Translations under genes and position numbers: made by a program
NCBI GenBank assembly: GCA_016110215.1
Contig: JADWQD010000020.1
Coordinates: 248,001 to 312,000 of the forward strand
Origin: Capronia americana
Lineage: Eukaryota; Ascomycota; Eurotiomycetes; Chaetothyriales; Herpotrichiellaceae
Direction of reading: 5' to 3'
Length of the DNA stretch: 64,000 nt
In this document: positions 1 through 10,549 of the stretch, piece after piece
How the letters are laid out: the number at the start of each line of letters is the position of its first letter
Numbering within the stretch: position 1 is the first letter of the stretch
Notes under the pieces: generated by a model
Database searches by the model: none
What the model was told of the DNA's origin: nothing
The model's input: only the letters and a program-made list of their open reading frames with translations

Positions 1-1367
1 AGGCCTGGACCCTGCTCTCGCTGCATGTCTCCCGCTAGATGCGGACTTGAGCAGAACACCACGAGCCACCGAACCTAGGACGAGTAGAAGTCAGAGCCGA
101 GCCCGTTGGCCACGAGGCGAGCGGTGCAAAGCCATGAGTTTCGCTCTTCTTCGGTTAGGTGCCTGCAGGCGGGATCCGCAGTCACTTTTCTAGCTTCTCG
201 GCACGGAATGCTTCTCCACTTGGTGGATAAGTACTGTGTAACCAGAAGATCTCTGTGGGGAGCAGTAACCCGGCAGGCATCGACCACCCTTCATTCCAAG
301 TCCGCGCGGGAAGCTGGCTGTACTGGCGTGGCCCACTGCAACTTGGAGAAGACCAACCCGGTGCTGATAACCCCTGGATGGCAAAAAAGAGAAAGGAGAG
401 GAACAGCCCGAAAGCACGCGATGGCACCTCGGCGGTTGGGAGTCAGACACGAAGCGAGGCACAGGGTGAGATCTTTTCCGTTTGTCGTTTGCCTCCACCG
501 AACTTGCGGGAGCTGAGATTGCCGTGCTCGATTGTTGTGGTCTTTGCGTGCGGACCTTCAGATACTCTCTGCAAGTAGTCAGACGGACAAGTGCATGGGA
601 TCTGATAAGCCATCCAGCTGACCACATTCATAGAAGAGACAGCAGAACAAGTGACCTGGCCGAGTGTACAGTACTGGGTTACCACAGAGGGCTATCGGTC
701 GGATGTGGGCGAGCGTCTCACTAGCGCCCGATGGCTATCGATACGCCGATAAGCCAAACCTGACCCTCTTTCGGCGGGCTGTGTCTAGGTTCCCAGTTAC
801 CCCTCCTTGCCCTCTTATCGGCGCTGCCCCCCATCTCCAAGCTTTAGCCAGGTAACCACCGCACAATGAAGCGGTTGATCGCAGTCGTTTGGCGGCTGGC
901 CTCCTCCACATCCTCGGCGGAGTTGAATGACACCCACTTCGCTACCACTAGAGAGGTTGAGGAATGCATACCGGCCATCAGCTGCATGTGTTTGTCCATC
1001 TCTAGCCTCAATTGCGCGTCCGGCCAATCTTGGCAATCCTGATTGATCGATTGCGTATTGCCATGTTCCCATGCTCATGTTGCTGGCGGTCTCTCACCAC
1101 TCATGTCGCCTGACCATATTGTCGTCGGTTGGCCCCGCGACTGACTCTGACCTTCTCGTCCTATCTTTTCTCTACTCGATGGCTGCACTGTTCTTGCCAA
1201 CTCTACCTCAACTCTGGGGACTCTGTTGCTGAGGGGAGTGAGGGACCACTGAAGTCTCGCTTGTCCTACTCGATTCGTTTGACACGCGGAAGAAGCATCG
1301 GACGCTCATCGTACACGTTTGCTTTTACTTTTCATTGCCCGCGTCCGAGGGCCGATTTACTTACATC
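1..1367. other. Left-edge non-coding stretch / upstream of F-box gene
   Basis: No convincing gene is seen. Open frames here are short, overlap on both strands and lack recognisable domains. The first 75 bases read as a 25-codon open frame with a CSRC motif, but it runs into a stop and has no further zinc-cluster pattern. The last few hundred bases are pyrimidine-rich (CT-rich patches) before the start codon at 1368, as is common in promoters and 5' leaders of filamentous ascomycetes. Confidence 0.6.
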
Positions 1368-3590
1368 ATGGAGCCACCACTTCCCACAACTATGGCGAGC
1401 ACCAACTCCTTCGCCGTTCCCCAACCTTCCTCTCGCCCTGTCACTCCCGCGAGCCCTATGATGGAGGCTCAGACACCTTTCGATCCTCCGGCGAAGCTGA
1501 AAGGCCGTCACAGATTACTCCAGGGTCTGCAGCGCATGTCTTCCTCTCCGTCACTTGCAAAGTTGGGTCGAACCCGCTCGAGCGACAAAGTCTACCTGTC
1601 CAAGCAGAAAGCCTCCATCTCCTGCGTGTCACTCAATTCACCTCCGTCGACGTATTCTCTATCACCTCTCAACTCATATGCTCTTTCCAATGGCTTCTCT
1701 ACCGCACCCACCACACCTGGGTCGCCTGGCAGCCAGCAGTCCTACTTCGAAACCAATGCCAGATTCCGGTCGTTAGACCCCAACGAAATCACCTCTGTCT
1801 CCGTACCAATTGACGTCCGAACGTCGAAACCGCTTTCCAATCCTCTCCCCGAAATATCTGAGAAGCCATTTCCCCGACGCGCGAACTTCAATTTCTGGCA
1901 AGATATGCCGCACGAGCTGAGGATATACATTCTGAGCTTCCTGTCTCCGAAAGACGTCATTCGAGCCTCTTCCGTGTCGAAGGAATTCCATGACATGTGC
2001 TTTGATGGTCAGCTATGGACGAGTTTGGACTGCCAGACATACTACCAACAAATCACCTCGGAAGCTCTGGTAAAGATTATGTTGAAGGCTGGAGCGTTTG
2101 TCAAGAACCTTAACCTAAGAGGATGCGTACAACTGCGGGATCAGTGGCTCAGTCTAGGAACGAGAATGACAAATCAAGAGTGCAGGAATCTGGAGAACTT
2201 CAGCATTGAGGGCTGCAAGATCGAACGGTCGTCCATTCATTTCTTCTTGCTTCGGAATCCGAGACTGCTGCATATCAACATGCCCAGCATGCAGAATATC
2301 AACAATGCAACTATGAAGATCATCGCCTCCCATTGTCCGCAACTCGAGCTGCTCAATGTCGATTGGTGCTCACAGATTGATACCAAGGGCCTCAGGAAGG
2401 TCATTCAGTCATGTCCCAACCTGACTGATCTGCGGGCCAGCGAGGTTCGGGGCTTGGATGACAACGATTTCATGCTTGAGCTATTCCAGCGCAATTCTCT
2501 AGAGCGGCTGATCCTCCAAAACTGTGACAGCCTGACCGACGAAGCACTGGAGATCATGATTCAAGGCATTGACCCGGAACGAGATGTCCTGACCGACCGG
2601 CCTCTTGTGCCTCCTCGACGACTGCGACATTTGGATATCTCAAGATGCCGAAGTTTGACAGATCGAGGGGTGAAGGCGCTTGCCCACAATGTGCCATATC
2701 TCGAAGGCTTCCGAACATGTCAAAATACGGCTCTGACCGACGACGCGTTGGAAGCTCTCCTGCAGTCAGTGCATCGCCTGACGCACCTCGAGGTTGAGGA
2801 GGTTGAGCAGCTGACAAACGCGACTCTGATCAATCTTTCGAAGTCAAAGGCAGCCAAGACACTCGAACACCTGAGTATTTCCTATTGTGAGCAGGTTGGG
2901 GATATTGGAGTGTTGCCTCTTCTGAAAGCGTGCCCTGAGATCAAGTCGTTATGTTTGGACAATACGAGAATCTCGGATTTGGTGCTTATGGAGGCTTCTG
3001 AGCAAGTCCGAAAACGCGGGAGCACGACAAAGAAGTCGCAACGACCCAAGAAAGGCTTGGAATTGGTTGCCTTTGATTGCGCTAACGTCACCTGGGCTGG
3101 GGTGCGAGAAATTCTGCAGGGCAATGGCCGCGTCATGCAAGGTCGGAAGAAATCCGTTGTCCAGACATATGGCGTCGAGAATGAGTATGGCGAGACGAAA
3201 GAACTCCGGAAAGTTGTCGAAATTCAAACACTGCTCTATCCCTCGGAGATCATCCACCTCAAGGCCTTCTATGGGTGGCAACAAACCGTGGAGGAGCATT
3301 ACAAGCGATGTGTGACGGGTCGCTGGGGCGCAGCTGCCCGACTTGAACAGAAATGGGCGGAGTGGATGGTGGCCAGCGAAGAGGTTGGTGTCGTGGGCCA
3401 CGGTTGGAGTTCGAGGCGGAGGAGAAGGCGGGCTCGTGAAGCCGAATACCGCGTCAGAGATGACGAAGATGGTGCTGCTCAAGAGGCCGCCACCGGGGAT
3501 GAAGGCGCCAGCGAAGGAGAGTTCGTGGCGGGACATGTACCGAGAGGAGGACGAAGACGAGCCCGCAGCGGTGGTTGTGTGGTGATGTGA
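1368..3590 (+). CDS. F-box and leucine-rich-repeat protein
   Basis: Single-exon protein of 740 residues, probably a substrate receptor of an SCF (Skp1-cullin-F-box) ubiquitin ligase. After a Ser/Pro-rich N-terminus, an F-box lies at about residues 176-222 (FWQDMPHELRIYILSFLSPK). It is followed by amino-acid (AMN1/GRR1-type) leucine-rich repeats at about 240-570, with repeated 'L..L.I..C..LTD.GV..L' units. The C-terminus is basic (RRRRRR) and then acidic, and ends CVVM, which resembles a CaaX prenylation box (C-V-V-M). Prenylation is inference from the last four residues only. ATG 1368 was chosen because the frame extends upstream only through a TTG. The F-box/LRR family assignment is firm, but the specific orthologue and substrate are not known. 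Confidence 0.9.
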   Translation: MEPPLPTTMASTNSFAVPQPSSRPVTPASPMMEAQTPFDPPAKLKGRHRLLQGLQRMSSSPSLAKLGRTRSSDKVYLSKQKASISCVSLNSPPSTYSLSPLNSYALSNGFSTAPTTPGSPGSQQSYFETNARFRSLDPNEITSVSVPIDVRTSKPLSNPLPEISEKPFPRRANFNFWQDMPHELRIYILSFLSPKDVIRASSVSKEFHDMCFDGQLWTSLDCQTYYQQITSEALVKIMLKAGAFVKNLNLRGCVQLRDQWLSLGTRMTNQECRNLENFSIEGCKIERSSIHFFLLRNPRLLHINMPSMQNINNATMKIIASHCPQLELLNVDWCSQIDTKGLRKVIQSCPNLTDLRASEVRGLDDNDFMLELFQRNSLERLILQNCDSLTDEALEIMIQGIDPERDVLTDRPLVPPRRLRHLDISRCRSLTDRGVKALAHNVPYLEGFRTCQNTALTDDALEALLQSVHRLTHLEVEEVEQLTNATLINLSKSKAAKTLEHLSISYCEQVGDIGVLPLLKACPEIKSLCLDNTRISDLVLMEASEQVRKRGSTTKKSQRPKKGLELVAFDCANVTWAGVREILQGNGRVMQGRKKSVVQTYGVENEYGETKELRKVVEIQTLLYPSEIIHLKAFYGWQQTVEEHYKRCVTGRWGAAARLEQKWAEWMVASEEVGVVGHGWSSRRRRRRAREAEYRVRDDEDGAAQEAATGDEGASEGEFVAGHVPRGGRRRARSGGCVVM

Positions 3591-5618
3591 ATACCTCTCC
3601 ATTCACTGACTTCTTTGTCTGTTTCTGCAAAAGGCTCGGGTTTGGTGTTAGCTTGCGGTACCGATTGAGGCGGACTTGGCTGTCAGAAGAAGCCTTTGGA
3701 GTTTCGGGGCTTGTGGCAACAGGACTATGGACAGGTCCTTGTCACTCTCGCATCTTGGATATATGGGATTGAATTTAGCGATTGTCATCAACAGGGGAAG
3801 GGGATTTGAAGAGCTCCGCTGTCAAAGAGCTTGCTGGACCGTCTCTTGCAAGAGCTAGGGATATCTCGTTATATTGGACGACAGCTCGTCCCATCATCGT
3901 TTGTAGCTTGTTCATAGCCCGCCAATAGATATCTCATCTGCGTCAAGTCACATCCCGTAGCTATGGCTTATGATAAGTGGATGGGCCGGCGACAATTAAT
4001 GTCTGCTGGAGCAATAGAGCGGAAGGAAAACGTGGGTATTGATCATGTGTAATAATTGGACAGCCTTGAATGAATTCGCCTCACCCGTCCCCAATCCGCC
4101 GTGACGATGAAGAGGGAGAGTTTGTCCACCTCAGAGAGCCGGTGAAAAGCGTGGCAACTACAGTACAGTATACTCTCGACCGTTCCAGCGGAGATGAGAG
4201 CGGCGAGCCGGATGGAAAACGAATCCACAAGAAGCGGTCCCAACTGTCAACCACGCGCCTCATAGAACTGTTCGGGACCAATCGACGTTCCAGCCGCCGA
4301 AGTTCCGCATGCAGGAGTCGAACACTTTTGTCCTTGACCTCTTGGGACTCAAGACAAGGAAAGCCCGATCGCCAACCACTCGTCCTGGTCTGAATCCCTC
4401 TACTACCATAGATAGGAAACACTCGTTCCTGGTCCTAGATGGGATAGCGCCCGGCGAGTTCGTGCTCCATGCGAAAGCGGCTGACAACAAGGGGCTCACA
4501 GTCATTGATTGACTAGGATGGGTTTCAATGTTTCTGGTCCTTGTCAGGGATGATGCTGGACGTGTACAAGGAATCCAAACCAGCTCATCACCCACCCAGC
4601 GCGACGAAGAAGCTCCAATATCGCCATGAGGGATACCTTCCAGATGCTATCGTTGTCGGGGCTATCGATGACAATCGTGTTAGGTAACAAGGCCTCTCAG
4701 CGATTGCGAGAACATGAGTCAAAGAGATAGGAGAGTGGCGGTGGCACCAAGGGAACGGGCGTTTCATTGTCCATGGCGTCCACGTTTCGTTCTAGTCACT
4801 GATAGCAAATTCGTGGCAAGGGGCCTGCAGACATCAGTTCTCTAAAAGCAAAGGCAAAGTATCAAGGCTGTACAGTAACATGCAGATCATTGCGGCAAAG
4901 CACCTCGACTCTGCTCGACCATATGGGAATATGGCTGGAGAGCTCCGTTTTGTGCGTGCAAGGCTTTCGGACATATCTCCACACAAAGCAAAGAGTGTAT
5001 TGTCATGAATCTGGCTCTCTTAACTTTGAACTTCCAATCTATCATGGGATGGAACCGGCCTTTGATCCTGGAATATGAGCACGGCGTCCTCTCTCAGCTC
5101 ACCATCATGACTTCGTGCTTGGATGTTGTGTTGGAGTCATCGTAGCTCTGGCCGGTGCCGAAGGGCTCATTTTGCATAATGAGCCAGTGTGCTGCGGAGA
5201 AGAAGGGCCAGCCCTCAAGAGATGTCATTGATAAGGAAGGGTAGCAGGTGGGCATCGTGAGTCACCAAGCTCTCAATCGAGGTGTTGACACATGGAGGAA
5301 TAAGAAAGAGTTGTCGATTATCGTACATTGCCTTGTGAAAGTTGTGTAAGTCTCTCCTCCAATTCGTCCGCATCACCTGCCCTTTCTACAGCATCCTGTA
5401 TTTTTTACAGGAGAACAAAGGTATTAAAGCAGCATCCGTCATGGTGGTAGTCACTGGTACAGCGTGTTGGGCGGGGGAAATTATCAGAACGACACTGAAG
5501 GAGAGATCTCTCGAATGCGGCGGCAAGATGGGAAAGAATCACATGTCTAGCTAACTGTATATCGGTTTTTATGCATTATGCATTATGCACTATTCACACA
5601 CTTCAACAAGTCCTCCAT
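3591..5618. other. 2-kb intergenic region, no gene seen
   Basis: This is a stretch between the 3' ends of two converging genes. Several open frames of 60-113 codons occur on both strands but overlap each other, lack domain similarity and show no splice pattern that builds a longer protein. At 5571-5589 there is a small direct repeat of ATGCATT (two full units plus ATGCA), just beyond the acyltransferase stop codon. Nothing else is recognisable. Confidence 0.6.
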
Positions 5619-7317
5619 CTAAACGAGGACGTACAAACTGCACATCATGCTCAACCCCAAGATCATGCTGCTCCAGAATGTAGCATTGTTGAGTACCCAC
5701 CGGCCCCGAACCAGCTTGCTTCGCTGTAACGCCACTATCGGCAGCTGGAGCATCATGGCGAAAAAGCCGTACCCACGCAGTTTCTTCGTGATACAGCCCA
5801 TGATAAGCTCGTGACCCAGCGAACTCACTAGAAAGGTAATGGTCATGGCAACAGGAGTGGAGAAGTATGTCTTGGAGGAGAAGAACACGTGTCGTCGAAG
5901 GAAGTGGTACACCGGTATGTTCCATTCACGGCTGAACTCGAGCCAGTCGCTGGAATTCCACCAGTCGGAGTAGAAGTGTCGGTCGGCAAAGCAGGTGATC
6001 TCGGCGAAAGCACCAAGGATGTACTCCCAGATGACGAGGAAGACCAGCAAGAAAGTGATCATGAATGGGAACAGCATCATGCTGGTGGTTTCCGCTAGTA
6101 TGAGCGCCTTTTCCGAGATTGACTGGACGAGCTTCAGGCGAGCTGCCGACTCGGCCAGAACAGGCTTGATGAACTCCTCACTGATAGTGATCATGAGGAA
6201 GATGCAACCGAAGACGGCAAGGGTCTTGTAGAAGAGCTCGAGCCACCTGATTTTCGGTGTCCTGGGGTACTCGAGTTCGTAGCAAAGCGTCGGACATAGG
6301 ACGTAGTCGGCGTAGTTGTACCATGTGAGGTTCTGCGGATATGTGACTTGGCCGAGAGGAGACGTGAGCTCTTTGGCCAGGTCTTGCCGAAGCTGCGACA
6401 ACTCTTCCTCGGCCTCTTTCTCCTCCGGGGAACTGTCCGGATCCAGCTGTCGCAACCGTGACGGAGAGCCTGGATATTTGACGGCCTTGCCCCGGTCGGC
6501 CGTATCGGGTTTGTCGAGAGCTTGCAACCGTCGCTCGGTCTCAGCCAAATGACCGTTGTAGAATGCGTACGAGTGCATCTTCATGAGGAAAGTCAAGGTG
6601 TGGAGAGCGAAGAAGACCTGCGCCGTCCATGTCCAATCGAGCAAGAACGGCCAGCTCACCCACAAGGTTAGCCACAATGCCTGATATATGCTCTGGATCC
6701 AGATTCCCGCTCTTCGCCATCGCAGTATGCCGTTCGTGCCCCGAGTCAGCTTCTGGATCGGTAGACTCAACGCAGAGCTGCCCACCATTGCGGCGTCGCT
6801 CAAACCCAAAGAGACGACATTTCGGGATAACAGCTCATAGACCTCAATCCTGAACGGGTGGCCCGTCTCTTTCACATTACGCAACGCCGTGGTGATGACC
6901 ATGATCGTCAAGCTGATCCAAAACAGCACGAAGAAGCCTCGGAAGTCGCGGTACTCGCTCTGCGGATCGAAGTGGGAGACTCGGGGAATGTAGTTGATGG
7001 TGTGGAACAACCTATGCTTTGCTTGCGCACGCGCAGCCTTCCGTGCCGTCGAGAGAGAGTGCACCGAAGGTGGCGCATCGTGAGGTACGGGCGTCGAGCG
7101 ACCACTGCGGATGGATGTCAGCAGGGCCGGCATTCAGATGATGCCAAACGTACCTCGATATACCTGACGGCACATCAATGTAGCCGTTCACAGTCAATCC
7201 ATTGCTAGAAGCTCGTAAGCTTTCCGGCAGTGCTCTGGTCGGTCGAGGGCGCAAGATATTGCGTTCTTCACTGCTTGAGCGGGTGGCAGCCATTGTGGAA
7301 GTGTGGGATAGAGACAT
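5619..7317 (-). CDS. Sterol O-acyltransferase (ACAT/ARE family, MBOAT)
   Basis: Two exons: 7317..7154 and 7104..5619. The 49-nt intron (GTACGT...CCGCAG) joins GIS to SGRSTPV, giving 549 residues. The enzyme esterifies ergosterol with fatty acyl-CoA in the ER membrane for storage in lipid droplets. The protein has many hydrophobic segments, the ACAT signature FYSDWWN at about 432-438, and the MBOAT active-site histidine in SSLGHELIMG at about residue 486. An acidic cytosolic loop rich in E and S lies near 270-300. A downstream ATG at 7293 (MAATRSSS) is an equally possible start. The family call is firm. Substrate preference, as between ARE1-like and ARE2-like, cannot be read from the sequence. 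Confidence 0.92.
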
Positions 7318-7723
7318 ATTATGTTACAGAAGAGTGCAGATACACAGCGAGGTGATACAAAAGGCTCCCATGATTCCGAAGAACCAAGAAATCCAGAGGC
7401 TCGCCGGCCTGGCTACTAGACATAAGATGGAACGATTTTCGGGCTCTCTGAATCCGAATGCGCACGTCTCCAACCTCTACCGAAAATGGGAGCAATCAGC
7501 ACTACTCGTCTCCAACAATCTCGACGTCAGCCTCGGCGTCTGCTGCGACCGGTCGCCGATTGCGTCAAGCATGTGCTCTTGAAATTTGGCTTTGGTCTCT
7601 CATGACTAGGTAACAAAAGAGATCTTGGGATTCTATTCCGCTGTGAGTCTACAAGTGCTGGGTTTGACGAACCCGGGTGACATGGTCTGATGTTCGAATG
7701 TCACCCCACGGTTTGGCAGTCGA
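7318..7723. other. Intergenic, acyltransferase promoter / Rieske gene 3' end
   Basis: This 406-bp spacer lies between two minus-strand genes. It must hold the acyltransferase promoter and the terminator of the upstream Rieske gene. I see no further gene and no clear motif. Confidence 0.5.
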
Positions 7724-9100
7724 TCACCACTGGGGAATCTCTTTCGGACCGCTGTTTCCATCACACGCGAGGCGACAGAATGCCTCTTCCTCTGCTATCT
7801 CCTCACTCTTGTCGTCGGTCCTTCGAGCCGGGAATATCTTGCTCCCCGCCTTCTGCTCTTCCGCCATATGTTTGTACAACACGTCCTTGACCAGGTTTTT
7901 GAAGTAGATGACGCCCTTTTCGTTGTGCGGGTGCAGTGGCCCCTTGATATAGGTGTCCATGTTGAGGTTCTGCTGCACGGCGTTGCAGAGACCTACATCT
8001 TCGTTCTCGACTTGCTTGAAGAAGGGATTCATGGTGTCGAAATCTTCCTGCGTGCAATCCTTGTGCCGATAGACCTCGTACTCGAGCTTCAGGGATGTGG
8101 CTGACTTGGGCGCAAAACGTGTGAGATAGGTTATTCCGTCACTGCAGACGCGTTAGCAGAGCCTCGCCGACGGGTTACCACACATACGATATCAGAATAG
8201 CGGCATTGGGGAAGAAGTATGTTGGCTGCACTCCATACTTGTGCTCAACGCTGTCCAACGGCTCCGAATAATGTTCAATGAACCCTTTGATACCCTTGAC
8301 ATCGTAGGTATCCAGTTTCGTTGTTGCAAGAATGCCAGGGTGTGCTGTCGTGCAATGATAACACTGAGGATGTCAGCCGGGTCAAGAGGCGCTTAAGGGC
8401 CACTGTCCTCACCTCATTATAGTTGTCGACCATGGCTTTCCAGTTGTATTCGCCTTCTAGCTCCCATGCATGGTCAAATTCAAAATCGTCCATGCTGAAA
8501 TCTTTCTGCCGCGGCTGTTTGTCGACGCCGTCGAAATGGTCTTCCCAGGGGATAGTCGGCGGGTTGGCAGAATCGAGATTCACCCAGACGAACCCAAGTC
8601 TATCCAACCGGAGGTGGACGGGATATAAAGAGTATTTGGTTTTGTCAAAGTTGTCCACCGTCTCAAAGCGAGGGGCTTTTGCGAGGTTTCCCGACAAACC
8701 GTAAGACCAGCCTGAAGACGACCGTCAGTCAAGGACCAGTTTCGGGGCGGCGTCGACACTCGCCATGATATTTGCAGGCCAAAATGCTGACCTTGCCGCC
8801 CTCTCCGCTCCCTTTCTCGATGACCGGATACGCTCTGTGCCGACAAATGTTCAAGAAGGCCTTTAGCTCCTTTTGCCGGTCGCGAATGACGAAAAACTTG
8901 TAACCGGCAATTTCGAAGTTCACGAACTCTCCGACTTCTTTGAATCGCAACGCATGGGAGACACACATCCAGCGTTTCGAGAAGATCGCTCGCTTCTCAA
9001 GTTCGAACATGCCCTCTTCCCGATACCACGATGCGGGAAGGGTATTCACTGTTGGGCCATCGCCACCTCCGCTTGCACAGCTCGTGTCGATGCTGCCCAT
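7724..9100 (-). CDS. Rieske non-heme iron oxygenase, choline monooxygenase-like
   Basis: Four exons (9100..8764, 8711..8413, 8363..8188, 8141..7724) give 409 residues. It is a ring-hydroxylating-oxygenase alpha-subunit type protein of the choline monooxygenase-like fungal group, expected to oxidise a small quaternary amine or aromatic substrate. The Rieske [2Fe-2S] ligands are C86-x-H88 and C109-x2-H112 (CRHR...CKYHGWSYG), with 20 residues between the pairs, longer than the usual 15-18. The mononuclear iron site follows the DNYNECYHCTTAHP pattern, with H215 and H220. Intron 1 (8712..8763) appears to be GC-AG, because only that join restores HGWSYG. Introns 2 and 3 are GT-AG. A flavoprotein gene and a Zn2Cys6 gene lie immediately upstream on the same strand. 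The substrate is unknown. Confidence 0.9.
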
Positions 9101-9692
9101 GTTGGCGGTGATCTCAATCGTGAAGTAGTATGATGCACTGTAAAGAAAACTGCGACCTCAGGAGCGATTGCAAATGGTTCTGATGAAATGATACTTATAT
9201 CCGGCGTACGCTACAATCAATACATGGAATTGTAGGGACCTAGAGAACTGGGGGGATTGACTTCTCGAGTCTGCTGGATCATATCTTGCCAATCACGCCG
9301 TCTTCAGTCGGGAAATGCTACCTGCTGCATTTTGATAGGCGGATATGTCCATTGGAACTTCTCGACTTGAGCCACGTTGAGGTCGAAGTCTTGGGACAAC
9401 TGCGCAGACAAGGATGTTCGCAATTTTCGGTTGAATCTGGTAAAGTGCAGAGCTCGCAGCCAATGAAGCACAACATGATTATCCCGGCCCGGCAGAGTTA
9501 GATGCGTTCCAGCCGCCAATCTGGGATGGCGCCATCACAGCACCCAGGCGGTGTGCGGAGTATAGCTCGTCTTCGTGCACAACTATGGGCAGCGAGGCGA
9601 GAAGGATGTCGAGATACGAGCTCTAGATAGAGGACTCTCCATGCACCGCGCAGCCTATCTAAGCGATGCAAGTCGCACAATGCTGAGGCTCA
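9101..9692. other. Intergenic, Rieske promoter region
   Basis: This 592-bp spacer separates the flavoprotein stop from the Rieske start. Besides the CCGGATATA site I see no gene. Open frames on both strands here are short and featureless. Confidence 0.5.
9196..9204 (-). promoter_or_regulatory. Shared 9-mer CCGGATATA in Rieske gene promoter
   Basis: Read on the minus strand this is CCGGATATA followed by AG, so it contains a TATA-like core. It begins 96 nt upstream of the Rieske ATG. The same 9-mer lies exactly 96 nt upstream of the neighbouring flavoprotein ATG. It may be a TATA box with a flanking CGG half-site. The function is inferred. Confidence 0.45.
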
Positions 9693-10352
9693 TTACTCGA
9701 CATGCTTCTCGCCCTTGATGTTGAGGCCTTTGTCTAGAAACGGCTTGATACCTGGCAGTGCTTCAGGATCACGACCGATTTTCTGTCCCGCTTCATACGC
9801 TGTCCGCAGGTGTCCGGCGTGCTTCCCAAACTCAGGGTAAGAGCAATCATCCAGAATTGTGATTCTGAGAGGCTCGAACCCACAATAGCCGAAGACACCA
9901 TATCGCCAAAGATGAAGCATGTGGGTGTCGTAACCCCATCGATTTAGCTGATTCGAAGTTGCTCCTGCCAGGGCGAAGACGGTGCATGGTCTGTGGGAGA
10001 GTAGAGTGCCCTCGGGGTTTCGTTCCGACTTGTAGCACCAGCCAGCTGACCAAACCCTGTCGAGCCAGCCCTTGAGCATGGCTGGCATCCCGTACCACCA
10101 TATCGGAAAGACGATAAAGATAGCATCCGACTCTTCCACGAACCGTTGTTGCTCGAGTACATCCTCTGTCATTGGGACTCCGTCAAATTGCTCCCAGTCG
10201 CGAGGTGTGAAAACCGGCTGAAACCCATCTTTGTACAGGTCGACGACTTTCGTAGTATGACCCTCGCTCTGTGCTCCTTTAACGACCTGCTCGGCGATAG
10301 CGTGCGTAAAGGAGTCCTGGTTTAGATGACAGATAACCACCAGAATGTGCAT
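9693..10352 (-). CDS. Flavodoxin-fold NAD(P)H quinone oxidoreductase-like protein
   Basis: Single exon of 219 residues, starting MHILVVICHLNQDSF. The frame is open further upstream, but the conserved flavodoxin-like first strand begins right at this ATG, and a TATA-like run lies about 80 nt before it. It resembles the NAD(P)H dehydrogenase (quinone)/NQO family: a first beta strand and phosphate-binding loop at residues 2-14, the FPIWWYGMPAMLKGW segment (about 105-120) that forms the flavin/dimer region, then LAGATSNQLNRWG. Expected to be a cytosolic FMN/FAD enzyme doing two-electron reduction of quinones or related compounds. Its neighbours are a Rieske oxygenase and a Zn2Cys6 regulator on the same strand, so a supporting redox role in one pathway is plausible but unproven. 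Confidence 0.85.
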   Translation of the reverse strand: MHILVVICHLNQDSFTHAIAEQVVKGAQSEGHTTKVVDLYKDGFQPVFTPRDWEQFDGVPMTEDVLEQQRFVEESDAIFIVFPIWWYGMPAMLKGWLDRVWSAGWCYKSERNPEGTLLSHRPCTVFALAGATSNQLNRWGYDTHMLHLWRYGVFGYCGFEPLRITILDDCSYPEFGKHAGHLRTAYEAGQKIGRDPEALPGIKPFLDKGLNIKGEKHVE

Positions 10353-10430
10353 AGTGGAAATTCTGAGCAGCGCAGACCCGACGATGCGGACGGCGGGTTG
10401 CAAAAAGATAGACAACGGTAAAACTGGGAA

Positions 10431-10456
10431 TAAATATATAAACCAAATATATCCGG
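10431..10456 (-). promoter_or_regulatory. TATA-like run and CCGGATATA site, flavoprotein promoter
   Basis: Plus-strand 10431-10442 is TAAATATATAAA, an AT-rich TATA-like element about 80-90 nt upstream of the ATG at 10352. Immediately beyond it, 10448-10456 reads CCGGATATA on the minus strand. This is the same 9-mer, at the same 96-nt offset, as in the Rieske gene promoter. The regulatory role is inferred. Confidence 0.45.
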
Positions 10457-10549
10457 AAGCTCGAGGGCTTTCTGTTGCACTGTTAGCGCCTCTGAACACC
10501 CATGATACGGAGTTACCCGCCGTCATGGTGCTCCGTTCTATTCTCGTCT

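Noticed and set aside
1..75. CSRC motif at the left edge resembling half of a zinc cluster.
   Set aside because: The frame ends after 25 codons, and no splice site extends it to the remaining cysteines.
4070..4422. Overlapping 107- and 113-codon frames on opposite strands.
   Set aside because: No domain similarity and both strands are equally open. They are typical shadows in GC-balanced intergenic DNA.
5571..5589. ATGCATT short direct repeats as a possible transposon scar.
   Set aside because: Only about 2.7 units, with no terminal repeats or target-site duplication. Probably simple sequence near the 3' end of the acyltransferase gene.
9860..9885. GGCTCGAACCC, resembling a tRNA T-loop box.
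   Set aside because: It lies inside the coding sequence of the flavoprotein, and no cloverleaf can be drawn around it.
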